From NCBI GenBank assembly GCA_027491395.1, contig JAOZFI010000050.1, forward strand, positions 1 to 48,115: DNA of 48,115 bases, in the 5' to 3' direction. The notes beneath the pieces are model-generated. The model searched no databases. It worked only from the letters and a program-made list of their open reading frames with translations, and was not told the origin of the DNA. Both the position numbers and the translations under genes were made by a program. The stretch comes from Thermoproteota archaeon. Lineage in GTDB: Archaea; Korarchaeota; Korarchaeia; Korarchaeales; Korarchaeaceae. This document shows positions 38,414 through 45,878 of this stretch, in pieces (within the stretch, counting starts at the first letter, position 1; the number at the start of each line of letters is the position of its first letter).

Positions 38414-41400
38414 ATGCATTACACGGGATTGATAGCTCTTATGGGCGGCGCGATCCTCCTCGCCGACCTCGCTTACTCCTCGATCAAGAGGAGGATCATC
38501 AAGCTCGGACTCGTGGCCTACGCGATCCTCCTCGCCGACTGGCTCCTCTACGTGTGGGCCTTTGTGACTCAGGACTACACGCTCAAGCCCGTCTACGAGA
38601 CATCTTCCATAGGGCTCCCCCTCATGTTCAAGATAGCCTCGAGCTGGTCCAGCGGGGGCGGGAGCCTCTTCCTCCTGACCACGGTCCTGACCACCGTGGC
38701 ACTCATCCACAGGAGGTACCACAGGGATACAATGCTGAACGCCGGATACGGCGCACTGATAATCTCATCCCTAGCCCTGGCGTTCCTGAACGGTGCATTC
38801 GAGTCCTTCCACGGTGATGTGGCGACCGGCATGGGGCTGAATCCCCTGCTGAAGAGCCCTTGGATATATCCTCATCCCCTCTCGACCTTCACAGCCTACG
38901 CCTTGATCGCTGCCTCAGCCGTCTCCCTGTACAGCGGGCACGAGAAGGCAAGTGATCTACTGGCTAGGACCGGATGGCTCCTACTGACCTTGGGTATAGC
39001 TATAGGGGGCTACTGGAGCTACGTTACCTTCGGATGGGGTGGCTACTGGGCTTGGGATCCGGTGGAAACGGCTGAGTTGACTCCTTGGCTTGCCCTAACT
39101 GCGGCATTCCACGTCAAGTCCCTAGACAGGAAGCTCTCCTACGCTACTCAGATGGCCGCAGCGGGTAGCGTCTTCTTGGCTATACTCGTCACCAGGGTGG
39201 GCATCTCTCCCCTCCACAGCTTCGCCTCCCCCCAGTCCATGACCAGCGCTTTAACGCTTCTATTAACCTTCCTCTTCATAGCCGAAGGCATAAGAGGATC
39301 TCGAGGGGCTGGTATCGGGATAGGGAAAGTGACCTCCAGCCCCTACAGGACAGGACTCGTCCTCTCTTACTTCTCTCTGTTTATGATGTTCTTGGTGCTC
39401 TTCTCGGTGCTTGCTGGCGGGTCCATAGGCAGCGTCTTGGGTATGAGGGTCGATGTTCCACAGATGGACTCCGGTATAGAATTCTTTCACCAGTTACTTT
39501 TCCCCTTCGCCCTCCTGCTCATGGTCTCCCTCCCGATGTGTACCATAGGGGCGAGACTCGGATGGAGGGAGATACTGGGTGTCATTGAGGGCCTCTCAAT
39601 AGTGTCAGCTATCCTGCTCTACCTGGCCTTCAAGAGGGACATCATATGGTCACCGGCTAGCTCGCTCACCACGAACCTCATCATATCCATAATGCTTCCC
39701 TTCACCGTAGCTGGCCTCTTCTCAGGGCTGGCGGCCCTCTACATCTACGCTAGGGACAGGTTGAGTACCATGTCCTCGGTGTCGCTTCTGCATGCCGCCA
39801 TGGCCCTCACGATGCTCGGCGTACTCATGAGCGGACCCTTCGCCTACAACAGATCCTACTTCAGGGATATCACACTCCCCTACTATCGGGAGCTGGATGT
39901 GGACGGATTGGGGATGAAGCTTAAGGGATACGAGTACAGCCTCTACGGCGGTAAAGTGGACCTCTATACCCCCTACGTTGGGAGATCGGACATATACAGG
40001 AGGGCGAGCCTTACCATGCTCTCCTTGGCGATCAACTTCGGCGATGCCCTACGGGAGATGAAGGAGGGAGAGAAGCGACTGGAGGAGACCGGCATCCTAG
40101 GGATATATAGGGACCTCAAGGGGGGTGTCAGGATGAGTGGGAGCTACAGGGCCAACGCCAGCGCCGTCTTGACTGAGGTGAGCAATGCTTCCAAGGAATC
40201 CAAGGATTTGGGCGAGGTGTCCGTCTCCGTCTCGGATCCCGTGATTGCGTCCTTCTTGGGCGCCAGTGCTAATGAGACCACCCTCAGGATGATAGTAGTG
40301 GGAAACGTGACCCTCGGAGGGAACCTGACCTCGATTAGGGCCTCCCCAGCCGTGATGATTAACCTCACCTTCCAAAGACCCCTAATCCTGAACGCTCCCG
40401 AGGGGACGGTGGAGATAGGGAGGGCATCCATCGTATTCTTCGACATGCTGAAGCAGGGTCACTCCCTACCCAAGAACCTCAACGGCACCATAGTGGCCCC
40501 AAACTCGACTCTCGTGATAGAGAAGGGCGTTTATCACGGAGAGAGGGATGTGGAGATACCGGCAACCATTAGAGGGAGGGACGTGGTCCTCTACGTTGCG
40601 TTCACCCAAGGAACAATCTCCTCCGATGTCCTGAAGATACTCGAAGATCACGGTCTGTCCAGACTGCTTACCAACGAGACATTCGCCTCTAAGCTGTTGA
40701 GTGACCTGCTTCCAGGGAACTGTAAGGAGCTCGTCCACGAGCGTCAGGGGGCGGCCATCAACTGCCTAGGATACCTCCCAATACCGAAGGAGCTGCCGGA
40801 GGGTGCGAAGCTCTCCCTCACATTGGAGGCCGGAGACTCGGAGGAGCTTCTGGAGATAAGGTTCGATGCCAACGGCGAGGCTCAGGGCATCCACGGCCTA
40901 GTCGCCCACGTGCTGACCCTACCTAGCGGTCTGGGCGACCTTTACATGGTGTTCCATCCTCCCGTCGTCAAGGACAGGAAGTGGAGCATAGGCTTCCACG
41001 AGCTAATGGTTTACTACCTCCACGAATCGTTCAGGGGGCTTAACGAGGAGCAGAAGCTTGCCTTAGCTTCTCTCTTCGCCTCGGCTTACTTGGGTCAGTC
41101 CGTCCAAGAGGAGATGATGCTGCCCTACACGTTGGACCTCTACGATCTGGCCCACCGCTTCGATCCCTCTAACTCGACCCTCATGACCTCGGGCGCGTTC
41201 CTTCAGGTGAAGGTGATACCGTACGTCCAACTGCTGTGGTGGGGGATAATCCTAATGGCCCTTTCAGAGCTCTACCTGATCATAGAGGGGATGAGGAGAT
41301 CCAGAACGACCTCAGCCCCCGAGGAACAGCAGACCAACTTGAGCCGGGAGCCAGAGGGAGATGGGAATGGTGAGCCCGGGGAGGGACCTCCCGGCCCTGT

Positions 41401-41422
41401 AAAGGACCCAGAGAGTCAGTAG
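38414..41422 (+). CDS. ccmF: CcmF-like cytochrome c heme lyase, greatly enlarged
   Basis: The synthase joining heme from CcmE to CxxCH. Residues 1-470 hold the membrane core: SSWSSGGGSLFLL in place of the usual WGGHEGS block, GMGLNPLLKSPWIYPHP (139-155) with a candidate heme His, and the WWD motif GWGGYWAWDPVETAELTPW (207-225). After the HAAMALTMLGVLMSGP segment, about 450 residues of outer-face beta domains with many N-x-S/T sites follow, then one helix (near 945) and a Pro/Glu/Gly-rich tail. Bacterial CcmF is about 650 residues. The ATG at 38414 has GGGGTGA upstream. The tail's DNA overlaps the convergent protease gene by 111 nt. Confidence 0.85.
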   Translation: MHYTGLIALMGGAILLADLAYSSIKRRIIKLGLVAYAILLADWLLYVWAFVTQDYTLKPVYETSSIGLPLMFKIASSWSSGGGSLFLLTTVLTTVALIHRRYHRDTMLNAGYGALIISSLALAFLNGAFESFHGDVATGMGLNPLLKSPWIYPHPLSTFTAYALIAASAVSLYSGHEKASDLLARTGWLLLTLGIAIGGYWSYVTFGWGGYWAWDPVETAELTPWLALTAAFHVKSLDRKLSYATQMAAAGSVFLAILVTRVGISPLHSFASPQSMTSALTLLLTFLFIAEGIRGSRGAGIGIGKVTSSPYRTGLVLSYFSLFMMFLVLFSVLAGGSIGSVLGMRVDVPQMDSGIEFFHQLLFPFALLLMVSLPMCTIGARLGWREILGVIEGLSIVSAILLYLAFKRDIIWSPASSLTTNLIISIMLPFTVAGLFSGLAALYIYARDRLSTMSSVSLLHAAMALTMLGVLMSGPFAYNRSYFRDITLPYYRELDVDGLGMKLKGYEYSLYGGKVDLYTPYVGRSDIYRRASLTMLSLAINFGDALREMKEGEKRLEETGILGIYRDLKGGVRMSGSYRANASAVLTEVSNASKESKDLGEVSVSVSDPVIASFLGASANETTLRMIVVGNVTLGGNLTSIRASPAVMINLTFQRPLILNAPEGTVEIGRASIVFFDMLKQGHSLPKNLNGTIVAPNSTLVIEKGVYHGERDVEIPATIRGRDVVLYVAFTQGTISSDVLKILEDHGLSRLLTNETFASKLLSDLLPGNCKELVHERQGAAINCLGYLPIPKELPEGAKLSLTLEAGDSEELLEIRFDANGEAQGIHGLVAHVLTLPSGLGDLYMVFHPPVVKDRKWSIGFHELMVYYLHESFRGLNEEQKLALASLFASAYLGQSVQEEMMLPYTLDLYDLAHRFDPSNSTLMTSGAFLQVKVIPYVQLLWWGIILMALSELYLIIEGMRRSRTTSAPEEQQTNLSREPEGDGNGEPGEGPPGPVKDPESQ

Positions 41423-42079
41423 GATACCTGCATCAAGGGCTGCCAAGGGTAAGATGGAGAGGTATGTGGGAAGGGACCTGAATGAGACCGCTGCAGCCAT
41501 GGAATAGCAGAACACATCCCCCATCCCCATGGAGACATCTCCGTGGAACACCATTAGGGGATCCAAGGGATCCTCTTGGGAGACCATCAGGAGCTCGCTC
41601 AACGGTCCCCTGAAGACTGAATAAGCATCGTATAGGGCGAGACCCCCGAGGAGGAAGTATATGAAGAGGTCATTGAAGAAGACCACGAAGAGGTAGGCTA
41701 GCGAAGCTGAGAGGAGTGACTTAGCCAAATTACCTATCAGGTCCCTGCGAAAGCTCAGCCAAGCGATTGCAACTGATATGAGTAGCTCTAGGGGCCAAGG
41801 AAATGATATGAAGGCGCTTATAAGGGTGTCCAAGGAGACAAGCGTCGAATAAACGAAGAAGATACCTATCATTATCCGTATAAGCCGAACCATCTTCCTT
41901 CTGACCAAGTAAACCATCAGGACGGCCATACCGAATACCAGCACTATGTAGACTAGAGAGAGGCCAGCAGACTCTTGAACAGATAGTTCGACTTCCGGCT
42001 GGGGTCTAGTGCTTAACACCACTAGTCCAGCAAATATCTCGGCCAGAAGAGGCCAGAGAATAACAGAATACCTTTCCAC
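41312..42079 (-). CDS. Presenilin/signal peptide peptidase-like intramembrane aspartyl protease
   Basis: A 255-residue protein with about nine helices. The two catalytic Asp motifs of the family are present: D151 in LALYDAYSVF (YD) and D188 in SMGMGDVFCYS (GxGD). SLPGLTIPISL near residue 233 is the weaker PAL-like third motif. Archaeal members (formerly DUF1119) cleave helices within the membrane; natural substrates are unknown. I chose the GTG at 42079 because GGAGGG lies six nt upstream; the ORF extends to 42124. It is convergent with ccmF, and its last 111 nt, encoding the PAL region, lie antisense to the ccmF tail. Confidence 0.83.
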   Translation of the reverse strand: MERYSVILWPLLAEIFAGLVVLSTRPQPEVELSVQESAGLSLVYIVLVFGMAVLMVYLVRRKMVRLIRIMIGIFFVYSTLVSLDTLISAFISFPWPLELLISVAIAWLSFRRDLIGNLAKSLLSASLAYLFVVFFNDLFIYFLLGGLALYDAYSVFRGPLSELLMVSQEDPLDPLMVFHGDVSMGMGDVFCYSMAAAVSFRSLPTYLSILPLAALDAGILLTLWVLYRAGRSLPGLTIPISLWLPAQVGLLFLGG

Positions 42080-42187
42080 CGCTAACCCTCCTTCCTCCCT
42101 ATTACCTGTCCACTTGATGACCACAACTGGCCAAGAGGTTTAAATTTCTTTACAAGAGAGTAGGAGCTGACAGGGTGCTTAAAAAAT

Positions 42188-43198
42188 ATGAAGGAGGAGG
42201 TAGTGGCTGCCGAAAACCTCAGAAAAAGCTACGAAACATACCTTAGGAGGGGGCTGTTCAATAGGGAGAGGAAGGTCGTGGAGGCCCTGAAGGGAGTTTC
42301 CTTCCGCATATACCGGGGCGAGGTATTCGGGCTGCTCGGACCCAATGGAGCTGGAAAGACGACCACTGTGAAGATACTCAGCACCCTCCTCCTGCCCGAT
42401 TCGGGAGTGGCCACGGTCTTGGGATACGATGTCGTCAAGGAGGCTGTCGAGGTGAGGAGGAGGATAGGTGTCTCTCTAACCGTGGAGAAGGGTTTCTTCT
42501 GGAAGCTGACAGGAAGGGAGAACCTGATGTACTTCGGCATGCTTTACGGCATGGATGGAGCGGAACTCAAACAGAGGGTTCAGAAGATGCTGGAACTAGT
42601 AGGACTGGAGGAGCTGGGTTCATCGGATAAGCTCTACGAGGAATACTCTCTCGGTATGAAGGCTAGGCTGAGCATAGCGAGAGCCCTGCTCACCGATCCC
42701 GAGCTGCTGATACTCGACGAACCCACCCTAGGACTGGATCCCCCATCGGCGAGGCTGTTGAGGGAACTCCTGATAAAGGTGGCCCATCAAGAGGGGAAGA
42801 CCGTCCTGATTACGACGCACAACATGTTCGAAGCCGAGATAATGTGCGATAGACTGGCCATAATAAACGAAGGAACTATAGTGGCCATGGACACGGTAGA
42901 GGGCTTGAAGAAGCTCGTATCCGATGAGATAACCCTCGAGATGCTGGTCGTGCTGCCAGCCAGGGTCAGCCTCAAGCAGCTCAGGGAGGAGATATCCGAA
43001 GTGGTATCCAGCAGGGTGGAGGTCGATCCGATGGAGGAGGGCACTAGGATTAGGGTCGTCATGAGGCCCTTAGAGAAGGAGCAGGCCACTCAAGAGATGC
43101 TCAGGAGGTTACACTCCATGGGGTGCTCCGTGAGGAGGATAGAGGTGAAGGAGCCCACCCTAGAGGACGTCTTCATTGAACTCACGGGAGGAAACTGA
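42188..43198 (+). CDS. ABC-2 type exporter ATP-binding protein (DrrA-like)
   Basis: A 336-residue ABC ATPase. Walker A is GPNGAGKT (51-58), the signature is YSLGMKARLSIARALL, Walker B is LLILDEPTLGLDP and the switch His is in LITTHNMFEAE. The C-terminal 90 residues form the extra domain of drug, lipid or polysaccharide exporters (ending PTLEDVFIELTGG, the usual DrrA ending). A TATA-like TTTAAATTTC lies about 45 nt upstream and AGGGTG precedes the ATG. First of three genes with two membrane subunits. Substrate unknown. Confidence 0.9.
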   Translation: MKEEVVAAENLRKSYETYLRRGLFNRERKVVEALKGVSFRIYRGEVFGLLGPNGAGKTTTVKILSTLLLPDSGVATVLGYDVVKEAVEVRRRIGVSLTVEKGFFWKLTGRENLMYFGMLYGMDGAELKQRVQKMLELVGLEELGSSDKLYEEYSLGMKARLSIARALLTDPELLILDEPTLGLDPPSARLLRELLIKVAHQEGKTVLITTHNMFEAEIMCDRLAIINEGTIVAMDTVEGLKKLVSDEITLEMLVVLPARVSLKQLREEISEVVSSRVEVDPMEEGTRIRVVMRPLEKEQATQEMLRRLHSMGCSVRRIEVKEPTLEDVFIELTGGN

Positions 43199-43199
43199 T

Positions 43200-44012
43200 A
43201 TGGGGCTGTGGACCCTCCTGAAATCGGGGCTGGTTCTGGACATATACTTCTTCAAGAACAACAGGGCCCAGCTGGTCTCTATGTTTGCCTGGCCCTACAT
43301 ACTCCTGGCGCTCATGCTAGGGATGGGATTCCTATTCGGGTCCGCGGAGACCTTCAAGTCCAACGTGGGCGTCGAGGCAGATCCCGTGGTGTTCTTCGTC
43401 GCCTCCACGCTGATAGCAATGGCCTCCTTGTCGGTTATGTGGGAGGTAGGGGGTACTGTCCTCTACCACAGGTGGATAGGGACCCTCCCATACGTGCTGA
43501 TCGCTCCCTACAGGACATCCATAACGCTGGTGATGTCTTACATACCCAGATACCTCCTCTGGTCCTTCATGCAGCTTTCTGAATTCGTTCCCGTGCTCAT
43601 ATGGAGAGAGGGCTTGGTTGGAGGGCTGGCCGACACGCTGGTGATGGGCCTGGCCATCGTCATAGGGATGCTGCCCCTGCTGGGCTTCGCGGCGATATTC
43701 GGTTCCTTCCTCCTAACGATAAAGGAGGAGACTAACGTACTCAGTTGGCTCAACCCCATAATTCTGATACTGTCAGGAGCCTTCTACCCTGCCTATCTAT
43801 TCCCGATCTGGGCTAGGTTCCTCTCCATGCTCCTACCGACCACCTACACGTTCGAGCTCGCCCGTCTCTCATCACTAGTCGGGGCGCCGAAGCTCGCTGA
43901 AATGACATTCTTGATAGCCGTGCTGCTGGGAATGTCCTTCCTTTACAACGCTCTGTCATTCACCCTCATGGGTAAGGCTGAGAAGAGGGCCCTGAAGAGC
44001 GGGGCGGTGTGA
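43200..44012 (+). CDS. ABC-2 type exporter membrane subunit 1
   Basis: A 270-residue permease with six helices. The C-terminal SWLNPIILILSGAFYPAYLFPIWARFLSMLLPTTYTFELAR is the ABC-2 consensus. I chose the ATG at 43200, directly after the ATPase stop; the ORF extension inside the ATPase gene is rejected. It probably forms a heterodimer with the next gene product. Confidence 0.88.
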   Translation: MGLWTLLKSGLVLDIYFFKNNRAQLVSMFAWPYILLALMLGMGFLFGSAETFKSNVGVEADPVVFFVASTLIAMASLSVMWEVGGTVLYHRWIGTLPYVLIAPYRTSITLVMSYIPRYLLWSFMQLSEFVPVLIWREGLVGGLADTLVMGLAIVIGMLPLLGFAAIFGSFLLTIKEETNVLSWLNPIILILSGAFYPAYLFPIWARFLSMLLPTTYTFELARLSSLVGAPKLAEMTFLIAVLLGMSFLYNALSFTLMGKAEKRALKSGAV

Positions 44013-44015
44013 TCT

Positions 44016-44804
44016 ATGTGGGTGAAGGTGAAGGCGGTAATCTGGCTCCACACCCTGAGGCTGTGGAGGTACGGGATGAGCTTCATCAACATGATACTCT
44101 CTCAAGTACTCTGGATCCTCCTCTTCATAATGGGCGTCCTCCTGTTCGTACCTCCCGAGCACCTGACCGTCGCACTGAGGATGGCCTACTGGACCATCGC
44201 AGCTTGGAGCGTAATATCCAGCTTCTCCTCACTGGTGGGGGGATGGACCTCCTTCTTCATTCTCATGGGAATGGTCGAGGAGCACCTGCTAAGGAACACC
44301 TCTCCCTTCACCACGATCATCGGGAGGGTCCTCACAGGGACCACAGTTTCCTTCGCCATAATGATAGCAATGGGTTACGCCTTCAGCTGGATATTCGGTA
44401 GGGTGCTCATGACCGTCGAACGGCCCCCTCTAATTCTCATGGCCTTTGCTCTGCTCATCGTGGAGAGTCTTTCATACGCTCTCTCTATATCGGCCACCTC
44501 CATGAGGACGAGCATATCCGAGCAGTTCTTGGAGATACTCAACTTCGGAATAATAGGGCTGCTGATAATTCCCGTCAGTGTCCTGCCTGAGTATGCTAGG
44601 CTGATCTACCTAGCGATCCCGTATGTGGCGCCAACATACATGATCAAGGTTTCCGTGGGTGGTGAGAGCCCCATCCTCATGAGGGAAGCAGCCCTGATCA
44701 GCGTTATTGAGTCGATATTGATGGCCTTCATCGCGCTCAGACTCATAAGATCTGTGGAGGAGCATATAAGGAGGAAGGGGGTTAGGGCGGTTGGTTTCTG
44801 GTGA
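44016..44804 (+). CDS. ABC-2 type exporter membrane subunit 2
   Basis: A 262-residue permease with six helices, three nt after subunit 1 and weakly similar to it (SEQFLEILNFGIIGLLIIPVSVLPEYARLIYLAIPYVAPTYMIK). Two unlike permeases plus one ATPase indicate a heteromeric exporter. It ends 35 nt before the peroxiredoxin gene, which has its own TATA box. Confidence 0.87.
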   Translation: MWVKVKAVIWLHTLRLWRYGMSFINMILSQVLWILLFIMGVLLFVPPEHLTVALRMAYWTIAAWSVISSFSSLVGGWTSFFILMGMVEEHLLRNTSPFTTIIGRVLTGTTVSFAIMIAMGYAFSWIFGRVLMTVERPPLILMAFALLIVESLSYALSISATSMRTSISEQFLEILNFGIIGLLIIPVSVLPEYARLIYLAIPYVAPTYMIKVSVGGESPILMREAALISVIESILMAFIALRLIRSVEEHIRRKGVRAVGFW

Positions 44805-44811
44805 TGTAAAC

Positions 44812-44819
44812 GTTTTAAA
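44812..44819 (+). promoter_or_regulatory. TATA box of the peroxiredoxin gene
   Basis: GTTTTAAA centred about 25 nt before the ATG at 44840, consistent with a leaderless transcript separate from the exporter operon. Confidence 0.45.
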
Positions 44820-44839
44820 TCCAAGATGGGTGACTGGAT

Positions 44840-45313
44840 ATGTCCGAGCTGACCGAGGGTTCTGAAGCACCGGATTTCTGCCTGCCCGATCAAGACGGAC
44901 AGGAGGTCTGCCTGGGCGAGTATAGGGGTAAGTGGGTGATCCTGTACTTCTACCCAAAGGACAACACGCGCGGGTGCACTCAGGAAGCCAAGGACTTCAC
45001 CACCCTAATTGAGGAGTTCGAGAGGCTAGGAGCCGTTGTGCTGGGAGTTAGCCCGGACTCCGTGAAGAGTCATAAGAGGTTCCAAGATAAGCACGGACTG
45101 AGGGTCAGGCTTCTCAGCGATCCAGGGAAGGAGGTGATTAGGAAGTATGGAGCGTGGGGTAAGAAGAAAATGGCGGGTAGAGAGTACTTCGGGGTTATCA
45201 GGAGCACCTTCCTCATAGATCCTGAAGGCAAGGTGAGGAAGGTGTGGCCCAAGGTGAAGGTGAAGGGACACGCTGAAGAGGTCTTAAACACCCTCAAATC
45301 CCTCATTTCCTAG
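44840..45313 (+). CDS. PrxQ/BCP-type peroxiredoxin
   Basis: A 157-residue thiol peroxidase that reduces hydrogen peroxide and organic peroxides. The active site YPKDNTRGCTQEAKDF contains the peroxidatic Cys46 with the PxxxTxxC pattern. The resolving Cys found five residues later in many PrxQ proteins is Lys51 here, so it is either 1-Cys or uses Cys14/Cys24 near the N-terminus. STFLIDPEGKVRKVW is conserved. Its last 11 nt overlap the convergent methyltransferase gene. Confidence 0.92.
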   Translation: MSELTEGSEAPDFCLPDQDGQEVCLGEYRGKWVILYFYPKDNTRGCTQEAKDFTTLIEEFERLGAVVLGVSPDSVKSHKRFQDKHGLRVRLLSDPGKEVIRKYGAWGKKKMAGREYFGVIRSTFLIDPEGKVRKVWPKVKVKGHAEEVLNTLKSLIS

Positions 45314-45878
45314 CCACTAGGAGGTAACTCCCCATGCCCCCCTCCCTAGCCTTCTCTATCACCAAACCCAAGCCCACAACTATATCCTTGATCTGATCTA
45401 ATGAATAGAAGTCCGAGGAGATACCGAACAACCTCTCAACCACCCTCAACAGCTTAGTCGTAAGCTTGCTCCCGTCGAAATCGAACACCGCTAGCAACCC
45501 ACCATCTCTGAGTACCCTCACTCCTTCCTTCAGGGCCTCGATCCTGCCGGGTATGTGGTGAAGGGAATCGAAGAAGTAGACCAGATCGAAATAGGAATCC
45601 CTGAAGGGAAGACTGGAGGCATCTCCCACGACGATGTGGACCCTCGAGGAGCCAAGCCTCTCCCATGCCTTCTCTGCCATAGCCCCCTCGATCTCTAGGA
45701 GGAAGGCCTCATCTACATAGGGGGATATCAGCTCTACTGCTATCCCATACCCGGCCCCGACGTCAAGGACCCTCCCCGCCCTCCCCTCCCTCACCAGTTC
45801 CACTAGGGGTGTATACAATCCCTTCACCCTAGGTGTGGAGTAAACCAGCCTATACGCTAGAGGCTCCCTGTCTCTCAT
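45303..45878 (-). CDS. Class I SAM-dependent methyltransferase
   Basis: A 191-residue methyltransferase with motif I VLDVGAGYGIAVELI (about 38-52), acidic motif LLEIEGAMAEKA, VVGDASSLPF, YFFDSLHHIPGR and VLRDGGLLAVFDFDG. This small UbiE-like domain acts on unknown small molecules. Its start at 45878 lies 29 nt inside the 3' end of the acyl-CoA synthetase gene, so the two are co-transcribed. It is convergent with the peroxiredoxin gene. Confidence 0.88.
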   Translation of the reverse strand: MRDREPLAYRLVYSTPRVKGLYTPLVELVREGRAGRVLDVGAGYGIAVELISPYVDEAFLLEIEGAMAEKAWERLGSSRVHIVVGDASSLPFRDSYFDLVYFFDSLHHIPGRIEALKEGVRVLRDGGLLAVFDFDGSKLTTKLLRVVERLFGISSDFYSLDQIKDIVVGLGLVIEKAREGGMGSYLLVARK

